Counted from the stretch's first letter, positions 41,857-53,272 are shown. The stretch is 64,000 bases of DNA from Pantoea sp. RIT-PI-b (GCF_001187905.1 NZ_LGIS01000012.1:558001-622000), one strand, 5' to 3'. Made by a program: numbers and translations. Notes: a model not told the origin generated them from the sequence alone.

Positions 41857-43074
41857 ATGAACCTTTCCGCTTCCCTCTCGCTGCAAACTGCTCGTCATCT
41901 CCATTTGGCCGCTCAGGGACTGCTGCGTCCTTTGGGCCGCCGCGCGCGCTTTGCCGATATTCACGCGACCGTGCGTCAGATGTCGCTGCTGCAAATTGAC
42001 ACCATTAATGTTGTCGCGCGGAGCCCTTATCTGGTGCTGTTCAGCCGGCTTGGTAACTACCCCGCCAACTGGCTGGAAGAGGCGCTGGCGTCAGGGGCGT
42101 TGTTTGAATATTGGGCGCATGAAGCCTGTTTTATTCCCTTCGAAGATTATCCTTTGCTGCGCCATCGTATGCTGCAGCCACAGCGACTTGGCTGGAAATA
42201 CAGCGCGGATTGGGTGGCAAAGCATCAGCAGGAAATTGCTGAGGTGCTGGAGCACATTGCCGCCAACGGACCAGTTCGTGCTGCCGATTTCAGTAATGAC
42301 AAACAGACTAAACCTGGCTGGTGGGCATGGAAGCCGCATAAACGTCATCTGGAAAACTTGTTCAGTTCGGGTGAATTGATGGTAGTCGAGCGGCGCAACT
42401 TCCAAAGGGTTTATGATCTGCATAGCCGTGTCATGCCAGACTGGATTGACGAACAGCATGCGCTGAGTGAAGCAGAGGCTGTTATGCAAATGTTGAATCA
42501 CAGTGCACGCAGTCTCGGGATTTTCCGCGGCAGTTGGTTAGCGGATTACTATCGCCTCAAGCATGCACCGCTCAAGTTGTGGCTAGCCGATGCCGCAGCA
42601 CGCGGCGAGATTGTCCGTGTTGAGGTGGAGCAGCTGGGAGAAATGTGGTTACACCACACATTATTGCCAATGCTGGAAAAGCCGCTTTCTGCTACACATA
42701 CGGCTCTGCTATCGCCCTTTGATCCTGTGGTTTGGGATCGGCGGCGCGCGCTGGAGCTGTTTAATTTTGATTACCGCATTGAGTGCTATACGCCAGCAGA
42801 GAAGCGCAAATATGGTTATTTTGTCCTGCCAGTTTTGCACCGCGGGGCACTAAAAGCGCGTATTGACGCCAAAATGGATCGTCAGGCACAGCAATTAGTG
42901 ATTCGTACATTCTGGCTGGAACAGGGCACGCGCGTTAGTAATGCTTTTCTCAATGATGTACAAAAAGCCATTAATCGCTTTGCTCATTGGCAAGGTGCCA
43001 ATGAAGTGATGATCGAAAATGCGCCTGCAGAACTTCTGGCGGCTTGGTCAAATCGCTGGTCGATCAGCGAATAA
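41857..43074 (+). CDS. ycaQ: DNA glycosylase YcaQ (interstrand crosslink unhooking)
   Basis: HTH_42-superfamily glycosylase (also called AlkX). E. coli YcaQ is reported to unhook N7-linked interstrand crosslinks and alkylated guanines, and relatives such as AlzC give self-resistance to azinomycin-type genotoxins. The 405-residue protein has tandem winged-helix modules. The catalytic QxD motif is present as QID in MSLLQIDTINVVARS (near residues 46-49), and WAHEACFIP follows. The C-terminal part includes LLSPFDPVVWDRRR and YGYFVLPVLHRG. It lies in the lpxK-ycaQ-ycaR-kdsB order seen in E. coli and is probably co-transcribed with lpxK. Confidence 0.94.
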   Translation: MNLSASLSLQTARHLHLAAQGLLRPLGRRARFADIHATVRQMSLLQIDTINVVARSPYLVLFSRLGNYPANWLEEALASGALFEYWAHEACFIPFEDYPLLRHRMLQPQRLGWKYSADWVAKHQQEIAEVLEHIAANGPVRAADFSNDKQTKPGWWAWKPHKRHLENLFSSGELMVVERRNFQRVYDLHSRVMPDWIDEQHALSEAEAVMQMLNHSARSLGIFRGSWLADYYRLKHAPLKLWLADAAARGEIVRVEVEQLGEMWLHHTLLPMLEKPLSATHTALLSPFDPVVWDRRRALELFNFDYRIECYTPAEKRKYGYFVLPVLHRGALKARIDAKMDRQAQQLVIRTFWLEQGTRVSNAFLNDVQKAINRFAHWQGANEVMIENAPAELLAAWSNRWSISE

Positions 43075-43164
43075 ATCCGCAAAGAGTCTGGCTTTAGTGC
43101 GTCATTAACGCGCACGCTATTATGATATGCTAACCGCCTGAAGCGGTCCTGAAAGGAGAAGATT

Positions 43165-43347
43165 ATGGATCACCGTTTACTCGAGATCGTTGCCTGCCCG
43201 GTTTGCAACGGAAAACTGTATTTCAACAAAGAGCAGCAAGAGCTGATCTGTAAACCCGACGGCCTGGCCTATCCAGTACGCGATGGTATTCCGGTGTTAC
43301 TGGAAGTGGAAGCGCGTACGCTGTCTGTTGAAGAGATCCATCCATGA
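43165..43347 (+). CDS. ycaR: Trm112-family protein YcaR
   Basis: Small (60-residue) UPF0434/Trm112-like protein of uncertain role. It starts [20 protein letters not shown], with a CPxC pair of the Trm112 zinc-ribbon type, followed by [20 protein letters not shown], the signature of the family. GAAAGGAG precedes the ATG. Its stop overlaps the kdsB start by four bases (ATGA), so it is translationally coupled to kdsB, the arrangement kept across enterobacteria. This suggests, but does not show, a link with Kdo metabolism. Confidence 0.95.
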   Translation: MDHRLLEIVACPVCNGKLYFNKEQQELICKPDGLAYPVRDGIPVLLEVEARTLSVEEIHP

Positions 43348-44093
43348 GTTTTGTGGCCATTATTCCTGCGCGTTACGCTTCAACGCGTCTGCCAGGCAAG
43401 CCGCTGGTGGATATTCAGGGCAAACCGATGGTGCTGCACGTGATGGAACGCGCGCGCGAATCGGGCGCCGATCGTGTGATTGTCGCCACCGATCATCCGG
43501 ATGTCGCTGCGGCGGTGACGGCGGCGGGCGGAGAAGTATGCATGACGCGCGTCGATCATCAATCAGGCACTGAACGCCTGGCAGAAGTGATCGAGAAATA
43601 CCAGTTTGCTGACGATACTATTATCGTCAACGTGCAGGGCGATGAGCCGATGATCCCGGCGGAAATTGTACGCCAGGTGGCGGGTAATCTGGCGCAGTCT
43701 GAAGCCGGAATGGCTACGCTGGCGGTGCCAATTACCGATGCTGAAGAGGCCTTTAACCCGAACGCAGTGAAAGTAGTGATGGATGCGAAAGGGTATGCGC
43801 TGTACTTTTCACGTGCCACCATTCCCTGGGATCGCGAGCGTTATGCTCGTTCGCGTGAGCAGATCGGCGACACGCTACTGCGCCATATTGGTATCTATGC
43901 CTACCGCGCCGGTTTTATCCGTCGCTATATCGCGTGGGAGCCCTGCCCGCTGGAGCACATTGAGCTACTCGAACAGTTACGCGTGCTGTGGTACGGTGAA
44001 AAAATTCACGTCGCGGTGGCAAAAACTATCCCAAGTGTTGGAGTAGATACGCCGGAAGACCTTGAGCGCGTTCGTCTCGCTATGCAGGGTTAA
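43344..44093 (+). CDS. kdsB: 3-deoxy-manno-octulosonate cytidylyltransferase (CMP-Kdo synthetase)
   Basis: Activates Kdo as CMP-Kdo for attachment to lipid A. The 249-residue protein shows the nucleotidyltransferase N-terminus [49 protein letters not shown] (with the metal-binding Asp) and [13 protein letters not shown] are further family motifs, followed by [12 protein letters not shown] near the end. It overlaps ycaR by four bases. Together with msbA and lpxK this makes the operon mainly a lipid A/Kdo module. A GC stem-loop follows at 44103. Confidence 0.98.
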   Translation: MSFVAIIPARYASTRLPGKPLVDIQGKPMVLHVMERARESGADRVIVATDHPDVAAAVTAAGGEVCMTRVDHQSGTERLAEVIEKYQFADDTIIVNVQGDEPMIPAEIVRQVAGNLAQSEAGMATLAVPITDAEEAFNPNAVKVVMDAKGYALYFSRATIPWDRERYARSREQIGDTLLRHIGIYAYRAGFIRRYIAWEPCPLEHIELLEQLRVLWYGEKIHVAVAKTIPSVGVDTPEDLERVRLAMQG

Positions 44094-44100
44094 TCTCCGA

Positions 44101-44132
44101 CCGGCCAGCGGCTCTCGCTGGCCTAAAAGTTT
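44101..44132 (+). terminator. Stem-loop after kdsB
   Basis: GGCCAGCG (44103-44110) pairs with CGCTGGCC (44116-44123) around GCTCT, followed by TAAAAGTTT. The stem is good but the T run is poor, so termination may be partial. Confidence 0.5.
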
Positions 44133-44203
44133 GATCTGGCGCTAAGTTTCGCGTCGCCATCACCTCCAGCATATTCTAGCCCTTTGACATCGGAGGATAT
44201 CGC

Positions 44204-45097
44204 ATGGAACAGCTCCGTTCAGAACTTGCCTTGGTGCTGGGTGAAAGCATCAGCCGTCTCGAAACCATCAGCGAGCAGGCGCAAACGCGGCTGTACGCAC
44301 TCTATGATGACGCCGGTAAACCGATGCCGCTGGTAGCGAAGTATTTTCGCCATCAGGGACGTGCTGCGCTGGAAGCCAAAAAACTCACCATGCTCGGTCA
44401 CGATGGTTTGATCGCCGTGCCAGCGGTATTTGGCTTGGTGCTAAGTCAGCAGAAGCCCGCGCATGAGATGTTGCTGATGGCGCGTTTTAATGGCGTGTCG
44501 GCAGAAGCTCCAACGCGCAATGCTGCGCGCTGGGAACAACTGTGCGAACAGATTGTGGAAGGTGTGTTGGCCTGGCATCGCATCGACAGTCAGGGCTTAG
44601 TCGGCAGCGTAGACAGCGTGCAGGAAAACAACTGGCCAGCGTGGTATCGCCAACGGGTTGATGTGTTGTGGTCGACGTTGGGTTATCTGTCGCCACCGTT
44701 TTTCACCATGGAAGATCGTCAAATATTGTTCCGCAGTCGCCAGCTGCTTCCACGTTTTTTCAACGGTTTTAACGATGCCTGCGTGTTGATGCACGGTAAT
44801 TTACGTTTGGCCAGCGTGTTAAAAGATGCGCACAGCGACCAACTGATTGCGATGATGCAGCCGGGAAATATCCTTTGGGCGCCGCGGGAATACGATCTGA
44901 TGCGGCTGGCAGATAGCGGGGCAGAAGCTTCGCTGCTGCAACACTATTTGCAGCGTGCGCCTGTGGCGGAGGGTTTTCTTTGGCGACGCTGGTTGTATCA
45001 GCTGTGGGACTGCGTCGATACGCTGGTCAGCAGCGGACAGTTTGATCGTCCGCGCTTTGATCATGCCCGCGCGCAATTACTCCCCTGGCTGGGTTGA
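44204..45097 (+). CDS. ycbJ: YcbJ, APH/protein-kinase-fold protein, probably catalytically degenerate
   Basis: 297-residue protein (the same length, as I recall, as E. coli YcbJ) of the aminoglycoside phosphotransferase/kinase-like superfamily; function unknown. A beta-strand lysine in PLVAKYF (Lys46) could be the ATP-binding lysine. The catalytic-loop motif, normally HGDxxxxN, reads HGNLRLASVL (from His197), so the catalytic Asp is replaced by Asn and the following Asn by Ser or Ala. The DFG/DxD-like metal site is not recognisable either, with QPGNILWAPREYDLMRLAD in its place. This looks like a pseudokinase. GGAGGA precedes the ATG. Its last 21 bases overlap the end of elyC on the other strand. 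Confidence 0.9.
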   Translation: MEQLRSELALVLGESISRLETISEQAQTRLYALYDDAGKPMPLVAKYFRHQGRAALEAKKLTMLGHDGLIAVPAVFGLVLSQQKPAHEMLLMARFNGVSAEAPTRNAARWEQLCEQIVEGVLAWHRIDSQGLVGSVDSVQENNWPAWYRQRVDVLWSTLGYLSPPFFTMEDRQILFRSRQLLPRFFNGFNDACVLMHGNLRLASVLKDAHSDQLIAMMQPGNILWAPREYDLMRLADSGAEASLLQHYLQRAPVAEGFLWRRWLYQLWDCVDTLVSSGQFDRPRFDHARAQLLPWLG

Positions 45098-45862
45098 GGT
45101 AAGTTCGTCACCGCGCAGCTGCTGCCAGATCTGTCCCAGCGATTCATAAACGGCACGTTCACTGTGGGCGAGCCAAACTGGCGATGGAATAACGCGTTCC
45201 CACCCGTTTAACGGCGATGTTACTGCCAGCTGATTTGCCGGTGCTGCCAGCGGATTCATGCCTGCGCGCTGGAAAAAGTGCATCGCACGCGGCAAATGGT
45301 TAGCAGATGTCACCAGCAAAAACGGATGTTCACCAATCGCCTGTTTTACCGCCCGCGCTTCGCCAAGCGTATCTCGTGGTTGATCCAGCTGAATAATCGC
45401 TTCACGAGGAACGCCAAGGCTCTCTGCTACCTCGGCAGCCACGCTGGCACTGCTGCGTGGATTTTTGCCCGCTGCTGCGCCAGTAAAGATCATTTTCGCC
45501 TGCGGATAGCGCTTCCATTGCCGAACACCTTCCGTCACTCGCGGCAAGCTGTTGTTAATAAGATTGGAACTCGGCGCCCAATTCGGATTGAAGGTGTAGC
45601 CGCCGCCGAGCACCACGATATAATCGACCGGCTCGTTACCGTTCCAGGTGGGATAGTGGTTTTCCAATGGTAACAACAGGCGATCGGCGATCGGCTGCAA
45701 ACTTAGCAGTAGCAGTAACAACCAGCTACAAGAGATGATGATTTTGCCGCATTTTTGCCAGCGACTGAACCAGAGCAGCAAAAGTCCCGCTGCCATGAGC
45801 AATAACAGCAGTGGCAAGGGTAGCAACATCCCGCCGACGACTTTTTTAACAGTGAAAAACAT
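45077..45862 (-). CDS. elyC: Envelope biogenesis factor ElyC (DUF218)
   Basis: Inner-membrane protein needed for peptidoglycan and lipid-carrier homeostasis; E. coli elyC mutants lyse at low temperature. The 261-residue protein has two N-terminal transmembrane helices (~10-32 and 40-57) and a large DUF218 domain facing the periplasm. That domain carries DYIVVLGGGYT, SSNLINNSLPRVTEG, RDTLGEARAVKQ and LLVTSANHLPRAMHFF. The conserved acidic and Asn/His residues of DUF218 are present. The gene runs toward ycbJ, and the two coding ends overlap by 21 bases. It is divergent from cmoM. Confidence 0.96.
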   Translation of the reverse strand: MFFTVKKVVGGMLLPLPLLLLLMAAGLLLLWFSRWQKCGKIIISCSWLLLLLLSLQPIADRLLLPLENHYPTWNGNEPVDYIVVLGGGYTFNPNWAPSSNLINNSLPRVTEGVRQWKRYPQAKMIFTGAAAGKNPRSSASVAAEVAESLGVPREAIIQLDQPRDTLGEARAVKQAIGEHPFLLVTSANHLPRAMHFFQRAGMNPLAAPANQLAVTSPLNGWERVIPSPVWLAHSERAVYESLGQIWQQLRGDELTSTQPGE

Positions 45863-45986
45863 CGAAAATTGCTCCTTTTGTCCGAAAAAACAGCAGCCAG
45901 ACAGTTACGGTGGCATGAAAGGTTCATTCTTGTTGAGCCTGTGACAAAATAGCACAAGTTGAATGCAGCAAAGCGGAGCCATCATC

Positions 45987-46772
45987 ATGCAGGATCGTAA
46001 CTTTGACGATCTGGCGGACAAATTCTCACAGAACATTTATGGCACGCGCAAAGGCCAGGTGCGCCAGGCGATCGTCTGGGATGAACTGGAAGCACTGTTA
46101 CCCACGCTGCCCGCTGGACCGCTCGCGGTGCTGGATGCCGGTGGCGGCGTGGGACAAATCTCAAGCGGCCTGGCTGCACGTGGTCATCAGGTGCTGCTGT
46201 GCGATCTCTCTGGCGAGATGCTGAAGTTGGCCGAAGCACATGCGCACAACGCGGGTGTGAGCCACAACATGCAATTCAAACAAATTAGCGCCCAGCAGGT
46301 GGGCGAACATTTGGATACGCAGGTTGATCTGGTATTGTTTCACGCGGTGTTGGAATGGGTCGCACAGCCGGAAGAGGTGCTGCAAGCGTTGTGGCACACG
46401 TTGAAGCCTGGCGGCGTGCTGTCGCTGATGTTCTACAACGCGCATGGCTTAACTTTCCGCACCCTAACGCTCGGTAATTTCGGCTATATGCGCGCCAATA
46501 TGAGCAAACGCAAAAAGCGCACGCTGTCGCCGGATTTCCCTCGCGATCCCGATGATGTGACGCGTTGGCTGACAAACTGCGGATTTGAAATTGAACGGCG
46601 TGCGGGCATTCGCGTCTTCTGTGATTATATGAAGCCGCAACCCGGCGCAGGGAAGAGCGTTGAGGAAATCATTGAGATGGAACGGCGTTTCTGTCGCCAG
46701 GAGCCCTTTTTGAGTTTAGGGCGCTATATCCACGTGACCGCGCGCAAACCCAGTCAGAAGGATCAATTATGA
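45987..46772 (+). CDS. cmoM: tRNA 5-carboxymethoxyuridine methyltransferase CmoM (SmtA)
   Basis: SAM-dependent enzyme that methylates cmo5U34 of certain tRNAs to mcmo5U. The 261-residue protein has the class I methyltransferase fold: motif [13 protein letters not shown] (near 46), [10 protein letters not shown], and motif IV-like [22 protein letters not shown] and the C-terminal [23 protein letters not shown] are typical of the family. The start at 45987 ([11 protein letters not shown]), with GGAG upstream, matches E. coli; the ATG at 45963 would add eight residues. Its stop overlaps mukF by four bases, the same link seen in E. coli, so it heads the cmoM-mukFEB operon. Confidence 0.96.
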   Translation: MQDRNFDDLADKFSQNIYGTRKGQVRQAIVWDELEALLPTLPAGPLAVLDAGGGVGQISSGLAARGHQVLLCDLSGEMLKLAEAHAHNAGVSHNMQFKQISAQQVGEHLDTQVDLVLFHAVLEWVAQPEEVLQALWHTLKPGGVLSLMFYNAHGLTFRTLTLGNFGYMRANMSKRKKRTLSPDFPRDPDDVTRWLTNCGFEIERRAGIRVFCDYMKPQPGAGKSVEEIIEMERRFCRQEPFLSLGRYIHVTARKPSQKDQL

Positions 46773-48091
46773 GCGAATTTTCCCAGACGGTCCCCGAATT
46801 GGTGGCATGGGCGCGCAAGAACGACTTTTCGCTTGCGTTGCCGGTAGAACGTCTGGCCTTTTTGCTGGCTATCGCCACCTTAAACGGTGAGCGCATGGAC
46901 GGCGAGATGAGCGAAGGCGAGCTGATTGACGCGTTTCGTCACGTTAGCAAGGCTTTCGAACAAACCCACGAAACCGTGCAGGTGCGTGCCAATAACGCCA
47001 TTAATGACATGGTGCGCCAGCGCTTGCTCAACCGCTTTACCAGTGAGCTGACGGAAGGCCACGCCATCTATCGTCTGACGCCGCTCGCCATCGGCATTAC
47101 CGACTACTACATTCGCCAGCGTGAATTCTCCACGTTGCGTCTCTCGATGCAGCTGTCGATTGTGGCGCAGGAACTTAAACGCGCGGCGGATGCGGCCGAA
47201 GAAGATGGTGACGAATTCCACTGGCATCGCAACGTCTTTGCGCCGCTGAAATATTCGGTGGCGGAAATTTTTGATAGCATCGACATGACGCAACGTCTGA
47301 TGGATGAGCAGCAACAGGCGGTGAAAACCGATATTGCCGATCTGCTTAACAAAGATTGGCGTGCGGCGATCTCCAGCTGTGAAATGTTGTTGTCAGAAAC
47401 CTCCGGTACCCTACGTGAGCTGCAGGATACGCTAGAGGCGGCGGGCGATAAGCTGCAGGCCAACCTGCTGCGTATCCAGGACGCCACGCTGAGCAGCCCG
47501 GATCTCGGCTTTGTCGATAAGCTGGTGTTTGATCTGCAAAACAAGCTGGATCGCATCATCAGCTGGGGCCAGCAGGCTATCGATTTGTGGATCGGCTATG
47601 ACCGCCACGTACATAAGTTTATTCGTACCGCCATCGACATGGATAAGAACCGCGTTTTTGCGCAGCGTTTACGCCTGTCGGTGCAGAACTATTTCGACCA
47701 GCCGTGGGCGCTAACCTACGCCAATGCCGATCGTCTTTATGATATGCGCGATGAAGAGATGACGCTGCGCAATGACGAAGTGATGGGCGAGCTGCCGCCG
47801 GAAATGGAATATGAAGAGTTTAATGAGATTCGCGAACAGCTGGCCGCGATGATCGAAGAGGCGCTGCAGATCTACAAGCAGGAGCAGAAACCGCTCCATC
47901 TGGCGACGGTTATGCGCGACTACCTGTCGCAGTATCCGCGCGCGCGCCACTTTGATTTGGCACGTATCGTCATCGACCAGGCGGTACGACTCGGCGTGGC
48001 CGAAGCTGATTTAGCCGGCCTGCCTGCGCAATGGCAGGCCATTAATGATTACGGAGCCAAGGTGCAGGCACATGTCATCGACAAATATTGA
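46769..48091 (+). CDS. mukF: Chromosome partition protein MukF (kleisin)
   Basis: Kleisin subunit of the MukBEF condensin, bridging MukB heads and binding MukE dimers. The 440-residue protein has the N-terminal winged-helix dimerisation domain (~1-115), a helical middle domain (~120-290), and a C-terminal winged helix (~355-440) that contacts the MukB head. It starts [22 protein letters not shown], as in E. coli, with an identical length to my knowledge. The start overlaps cmoM (ATGA). The last 20 bases overlap the mukE start region. Confidence 0.98.
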   Translation: MSEFSQTVPELVAWARKNDFSLALPVERLAFLLAIATLNGERMDGEMSEGELIDAFRHVSKAFEQTHETVQVRANNAINDMVRQRLLNRFTSELTEGHAIYRLTPLAIGITDYYIRQREFSTLRLSMQLSIVAQELKRAADAAEEDGDEFHWHRNVFAPLKYSVAEIFDSIDMTQRLMDEQQQAVKTDIADLLNKDWRAAISSCEMLLSETSGTLRELQDTLEAAGDKLQANLLRIQDATLSSPDLGFVDKLVFDLQNKLDRIISWGQQAIDLWIGYDRHVHKFIRTAIDMDKNRVFAQRLRLSVQNYFDQPWALTYANADRLYDMRDEEMTLRNDEVMGELPPEMEYEEFNEIREQLAAMIEEALQIYKQEQKPLHLATVMRDYLSQYPRARHFDLARIVIDQAVRLGVAEADLAGLPAQWQAINDYGAKVQAHVIDKY

Positions 48092-48806
48092 ACAAGTGAT
48101 GCCAGTCAAACTGGCATTGGCTCTGGCAAATCCGATTTTCCCGGCGCTCGATAGCCAGTTACGCGCGGGTCGCCACATTGGCATTGAAGAGCTGGATAAT
48201 CACGCCTTCCTGATGGATTACCAGGAATACCTCGAAGAGTTTTACGCGCGCTACAACGTTGAACTGATCCGCGCGCCGGAAGGCTTTTTCTATCTGCGTC
48301 CGCGTTCTACCACATTGATTCCGCGCTCGGTACTGTCCGAGCTGGATATGATGGTGGGCAAAATTCTTTGTTACCTCTATCTCAGTCCGGAACGTCTGGC
48401 CAATGAGGGAATTTTTACCCACCAGGAGCTGTACGACGAGCTGCTGTCGCTGGCCGATGAGAGCAAACTGCTGAAGCTGGTGAACCAGCGTTCCACCGGT
48501 TCCGATCTCGATCGCGCTAAGCTGCAGGAAAAAATGCGCGCCTCGCTGAGCCGTCTGCGCCGTCTTGGCATGGTGTGGTTTATGGGCAATGACAGCAGCA
48601 AATTCCGCATCACCGAATCGGTGTTCCGCTTTGGTGCTGACGTGCGCAGCGGTGACGATGCGCGTGAAGCGCAGCTGCGTCTGATTCGTGACGGTGAAGC
48701 GATGACGCTGGAAAGCGCGCCGGCTGCGACAGAGAACGATGAAGCAGATAATGATATTGACGCTGAAAGCGACGCGAGTGATAACGCGGAGGATGAGCAA
48801 GCATGA
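48072..48806 (+). CDS. mukE: Chromosome partition protein MukE
   Basis: KITE-type subunit that binds MukF and modulates the MukB ATPase. The 244-residue product is mainly two winged-helix domains containing [34 protein letters not shown] in part, [19 protein letters not shown] and [32 protein letters not shown]. It ends in an acidic tail of mostly Glu, Asp and Ala. The start at 48072 ([13 protein letters not shown]) matches E. coli and lies inside the mukF 3' end; the in-frame ATG at 48045 would add nine residues. The tail is longer than in E. coli. The stop overlaps mukB by four bases. Confidence 0.97.
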   Translation: MSSTNIEQVMPVKLALALANPIFPALDSQLRAGRHIGIEELDNHAFLMDYQEYLEEFYARYNVELIRAPEGFFYLRPRSTTLIPRSVLSELDMMVGKILCYLYLSPERLANEGIFTHQELYDELLSLADESKLLKLVNQRSTGSDLDRAKLQEKMRASLSRLRRLGMVWFMGNDSSKFRITESVFRFGADVRSGDDAREAQLRLIRDGEAMTLESAPAATENDEADNDIDAESDASDNAEDEQA

Positions 48807-51800
48807 TTGAACGCGGTAAATTTCGTTCGCTAACGCTGATCAACTGGAACGGCTTCTTTGCCCGTACTTTTGATCTCGATGAGCTGGTGACCACGCTATC
48901 GGGCGGTAACGGTGCCGGTAAATCTACCACCATGGCGGCCTTCGTCACGGCGATGATCCCTGATCTAACGCTGTTGCACTTCCGAAACACCACCGAAGCG
49001 GGGGCGACATCGGGTTCGCGCGATAAAGGGCTGCACGGCAAACTGCGCGCTGGCGTCTGTTATTCGGTGCTGGATGTGGTCAACTCACGCCATCAACGTG
49101 TGGTGGTTGGGGTGCGTCTGCAGCAGGTGGCCGGGCGCGATAAAAAGGTCGATATCAAGCCATTCAGTATTCACGGTTTACCGACGGATTCGCAGCCAAC
49201 CGACATGCTGACTGAAATCCTCAACAACCGCCAGGCGCGCGTCTTACCGCTGACGGAAGTGAAGGAGCGCGTTGAAGCGCAGGAAGGCGTGCAGTTCCGC
49301 CAGTACAACTCAGTAACGGACTATCATGCGGTGCTGTTCGAGCTCGGCGTAGTGCCGCGTCGTCTGCGTAATGCCAGCGATCGCAGTAAGTTCTATCGCC
49401 TGATTGAAGCTTCCTTGTATGGCGGTATCTCTAGCGCCATTACCCGCTCGCTGCGCGACTACCTGCTGCCGGAAAACGGCGGCGTGCGTAAGGCTTTCCA
49501 GGATATGGAAGCCGCGCTGCGTGAAAACCGCATGACGCTGGAAGCGATTCGCGTCACCCAGTCCGATCGCGACCTGTTTAAGCATCTGATCTCTGAAGCC
49601 ACCAGCTATGTTTCTGCCGACTACATGCGCCACGCCAACGAGCGTCGTATTCACCTCGACGGTGCGCTCCAACTGCGTAATGAGTTGTTCACCAGTCGCA
49701 ATCAGCTGATTTCCGAGCAGTATCGTCACATTGAGATGGCGCGTGAGTTGTCTGAGCACAACGCTGCCGAGAACGACCTGGAAACCGATTATCAGGGTGC
49801 CAGCGATCACCTCAATCTGGTGCAAACCGCGATGCGTCAGCAGGAGAAAATCGAGCGATACGATGCCGATTTGGAAGAGTTGACCTATCGTCTGGAAGAG
49901 CAGAACGAAGTGGTTGCTGAAGCGCGTGACGTGCAGGAAGAGAATGAAGCGCGCGCCGAAGCGGCTGAAATCGAAGTGGATGAGCTGAAAAGCCAGCTTG
50001 CTGATTTTCAGCAGGCACTTGATGTGCAACAGACGCGGGCGATTCAGTATCAGCAGGCATTGCAGGCGTTGGAAAAAGCGCGTACGCAGTGTCAGCTGCC
50101 CGATTTGAGTATCGATAATGCTGCCGAATGGCAGGAAACCTTCCAGGCGCGGGAAGAAGAAGCCACCGAGCGATTACTGCGTCTGGAGCAGAAGCTGAGC
50201 GTCGCCGAAGCGGCACACAGCCAGTTCGAGCAGGCGTTAAGCCTGGTCACCAGCATTGCCGGTGATGACGTCGGCCGTCAGGATGCCTGGCAAGTGGGGC
50301 GCGAATTACTGCGCGATGCGGCTAATCAGCGTCATCATGCCGATCAGCTGTCATCGCTGCGTTTGCGTCTCAACGAGCTGGAAACCCGTCTGCGTGAGCA
50401 GCATGATGCCGAGCGCCTGCTGGCGGACTTCTGTAAACGTCAGGGCCAGCAATACGATGCGGATGCACTGGACGGTTTGCAGCGTGAACTCGAAGCGCAA
50501 ATCGAGCAGCTTAATGAAAGCGTCTCGGATGCGGGTGAACGCCGCATGCTGATGCGTCAGGAGCTGGAGCAGCTGCGTGAGCGTATTACCGCATTGACCG
50601 CGCGCGCGCCACATTGGCTGGCAGCGCAGGAGATCCTCACCCAACTCAGCGAGCAAACCGGCCAGGAGCTGACCAGCAGCCAGCAAATCACCGAGTTTAT
50701 GCAGCAACTGCTGGAGCGCGAGCGCGAAACCACCGTTGAGCGCGATGAGCTGGCGGCGCGTAAGCGTGAAGTCGAACAGCAAATTGAACGACTGAGCCAG
50801 CCGGGCGGAGCGGAAGATGCGCGCCTGACGCAGCTGGCGGAACGCTTTGGCGGCGTGCTGCTGTCTGAAATTTACGACGATGTCACGCTGGATGACGCGC
50901 CGTACTTCTCGGCGTTGTATGGTCCATCGCGTCACGCCATCGTGGTGCCAGATTTGTCGCTGGTGCGCGAACTGCTCGACGGTTTAGATGAGTGCCCGGA
51001 AGATCTCTACCTGATTGAGGGCGATCCGCAAGCGTTTGACGATAGCGTCTTTAGCGTCGAAGAGCTGGAAAAAGCGGTGGTGGTGAAAGTGGCTGAGCGT
51101 CAGTGGCGCTACTCACGCTTCCCGAAAGTGCCGCTATTTGGTCGTGCGGCGCGTGAAAATCAGCTTGAGCTGCTCAACAACGAACGTGAACAGCTGGCTG
51201 AGCGTTACGCCACGCTGTCGTTTGATGTGCAGAAAACCCAACGTCTGCATCAATCCTTCAGCCGCTTTATCGGTAGCCACTTAGCGGTGGCGTTTGATGA
51301 AGATCCGGAAGCACTGATTCGCCAGCTCAACAGCCGCCGTGGCGAACTGGAGCGTGCGTTGGCGCAGCATGAAAACGACAATCAACAGCAGCGCGCACAG
51401 TTTGAGCAGGCTAAAGAGGGCGTGAGCCAGCTGAACCGCCTATTACCGCGCGTTAATCTGCTGCTCGATGATACGCTCGGCGATCGTTGTGAAGAGATTC
51501 GCGAGCGCGTGGAAGAGGCGCAGGAAGCCGCGCGTTTCCTGCATCAGCACGGCAGCAAACTCAGCAAACTGGAGCCGTTGATTGCGGTACTGCAAAGCGA
51601 TCCGCAGCAGCACGATCAGTTGCAGCGCGATTATCAGCAGGCACAGCAACAGCAGCGCGATGCACGTCAGCAGGCCTTTGCCCTGACCGAAGTGGTGCAG
51701 CGCCGTGCGCATTTCAACTATGAAAGCTCGGCTGGCATGTTGGGCGGCAACACCGATCTCAATGAACAACTGCGCCAGCGTCTCGAGCAGGCAGAAGGCG

Positions 51801-53272
51801 AGCGCAGCCGCGCGCGCGAACGTCTGCGCGGGCATCAGGCGCAGCTGACGCAGTATTCACAGGTGCTGGCGTCGCTAAAAAGTTCTTACGATGCTAAGCG
51901 CGACATGCTGAAAGAGCTGCAGCAAGAGATGCAGGATATCGGCGTGCAGGCGGATGCCAGCGCGGAAGAGCGGGCGCGCATTCGTCGTGATGAGTTGTAC
52001 AGCGCGCTTAGCCATAACCGTGCGCGTCGCAATCAGCTGGAAAAACAGATCACCTTCTGTGAAGCCGAGATGGACAGCCTGCAGAAGAAACTGCGCAAGC
52101 TGGAGCGCGATTATCACCAGATTCGTGAGCAGGTGGTTACTGCCAAAGCGGGCTGGTGCACGGTGTTGCGTCTGGTTAAAGAGAACGGCGTTGAGCGTCG
52201 TTTGCATCGTCGCGAACTGGCGTATCTCAGCGGCGATGAGCTGCGATCCATGTCGGATAAGGCGCTGGGTGCGCTGCGTCTGGCGGTGGCGGATAACGAA
52301 CATCTGCGCGATGTGCTGCGCATGTCTGAAGATCCGAAACGTCCGGAACGCAAGATTCAGTTCTTTATCGCGGTGTACCAGCATCTGCGTGAACGTATTC
52401 GTCAGGACATCATTCGTACCGACGATCCGGTCGAAGCTATCGAACAGATGGAAATCGAACTGAATCGTCTGACTGAAGAGCTGACCGCGCGCGAGCAAAC
52501 GCTAGCCATCAGTTCACGCAGTGCGGCGAACATTATTCGCAAAACGATCCAGCGCGAGCAGAACCGTATCCGCCAACTGAATCAGGGCTTGCAGGCCGTA
52601 AGCTTTGGTCAGGTGCGCAGCGTTCGCCTGAACGTTAACGTACGTGAAGCGCACTCAACGCTGCTGGATACGCTGTCAGAAGAGCATGAGCAGCATCAGG
52701 ATCTGTTCACCAGTAATCGCCTGACCTTCTCAGAAGCGCTGGCGAAACTTTATCAGCGCCTGAATCCGCAGATCGATATGGGCCAGCGCACGCCGCAAAC
52801 CATTGGTGAAGAGCTACTCGACTATCGCAACTATCTCGAGATGGAAGTGGAGGTTAACCGTGGTTCTGATGGCTGGCTGCGTGCGGAAAGTGGCGCACTT
52901 TCTACCGGTGAAGCGATTGGTACCGGGATGTCGATTCTGGTGATGGTGGTCCAGAGCTGGGAAGAGGAGTCGCGTCGTCTGCGTGGCAAAGATATTTCGC
53001 CGTGCCGTCTGCTGTTCCTTGATGAAGCGGCGCGTCTGGATGCACGTTCAATCGCTACGCTGTTTGAGCTGTGCGAACGTCTGGAGATGCAGCTGGTTAT
53101 TGCAGCACCGGAAAACATCAGCCCGGAAAAAGGGACCACCTACAAGCTGGTGCGTAAGGTGTTTAACAACACTGAGCACGTGCATGTCGTTGGTCTGCGC
53201 GGTTTTTCAGCGGACCCATCGCCGGTGAAAAATGAAAATTCCAGGCTCGGTCTGGAAACGGAAAATAGCTAA
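48803..53272 (+). CDS. mukB: Chromosome partition protein MukB (SMC-like ATPase)
   Basis: SMC-type subunit of MukBEF that compacts and segregates the chromosome by loop extrusion and interacts with topoisomerase IV and MatP. The 1489-residue protein has an N-terminal head with Walker [12 protein letters not shown] (near 34-44) and a long coiled coil (~290-650). A hinge follows (~660-780, with [25 protein letters not shown]), then a returning coiled coil. The C-terminal head has the signature [16 protein letters not shown] and Walker [13 protein letters not shown]. coli MukB has 1486 residues. The start overlaps the mukE stop. Coiled-coil regions are very Gln/Glu/Arg-rich, which explains long antisense open frames here. 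Confidence 0.98.
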   Translation: MIERGKFRSLTLINWNGFFARTFDLDELVTTLSGGNGAGKSTTMAAFVTAMIPDLTLLHFRNTTEAGATSGSRDKGLHGKLRAGVCYSVLDVVNSRHQRVVVGVRLQQVAGRDKKVDIKPFSIHGLPTDSQPTDMLTEILNNRQARVLPLTEVKERVEAQEGVQFRQYNSVTDYHAVLFELGVVPRRLRNASDRSKFYRLIEASLYGGISSAITRSLRDYLLPENGGVRKAFQDMEAALRENRMTLEAIRVTQSDRDLFKHLISEATSYVSADYMRHANERRIHLDGALQLRNELFTSRNQLISEQYRHIEMARELSEHNAAENDLETDYQGASDHLNLVQTAMRQQEKIERYDADLEELTYRLEEQNEVVAEARDVQEENEARAEAAEIEVDELKSQLADFQQALDVQQTRAIQYQQALQALEKARTQCQLPDLSIDNAAEWQETFQAREEEATERLLRLEQKLSVAEAAHSQFEQALSLVTSIAGDDVGRQDAWQVGRELLRDAANQRHHADQLSSLRLRLNELETRLREQHDAERLLADFCKRQGQQYDADALDGLQRELEAQIEQLNESVSDAGERRMLMRQELEQLRERITALTARAPHWLAAQEILTQLSEQTGQELTSSQQITEFMQQLLERERETTVERDELAARKREVEQQIERLSQPGGAEDARLTQLAERFGGVLLSEIYDDVTLDDAPYFSALYGPSRHAIVVPDLSLVRELLDGLDECPEDLYLIEGDPQAFDDSVFSVEELEKAVVVKVAERQWRYSRFPKVPLFGRAARENQLELLNNEREQLAERYATLSFDVQKTQRLHQSFSRFIGSHLAVAFDEDPEALIRQLNSRRGELERALAQHENDNQQQRAQFEQAKEGVSQLNRLLPRVNLLLDDTLGDRCEEIRERVEEAQEAARFLHQHGSKLSKLEPLIAVLQSDPQQHDQLQRDYQQAQQQQRDARQQAFALTEVVQRRAHFNYESSAGMLGGNTDLNEQLRQRLEQAEGERSRARERLRGHQAQLTQYSQVLASLKSSYDAKRDMLKELQQEMQDIGVQADASAEERARIRRDELYSALSHNRARRNQLEKQITFCEAEMDSLQKKLRKLERDYHQIREQVVTAKAGWCTVLRLVKENGVERRLHRRELAYLSGDELRSMSDKALGALRLAVADNEHLRDVLRMSEDPKRPERKIQFFIAVYQHLRERIRQDIIRTDDPVEAIEQMEIELNRLTEELTAREQTLAISSRSAANIIRKTIQREQNRIRQLNQGLQAVSFGQVRSVRLNVNVREAHSTLLDTLSEEHEQHQDLFTSNRLTFSEALAKLYQRLNPQIDMGQRTPQTIGEELLDYRNYLEMEVEVNRGSDGWLRAESGALSTGEAIGTGMSILVMVVQSWEEESRRLRGKDISPCRLLFLDEAARLDARSIATLFELCERLEMQLVIAAPENISPEKGTTYKLVRKVFNNTEHVHVVGLRGFSADPSPVKNENSRLGLETENS

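Noticed and set aside
49310..52498. Several long minus-strand frames inside mukB
   Set aside because: Coiled-coil coding sequence rich in CAG/GAG/CTG codons leaves the opposite strand open; no motif or ribosome site supports them.
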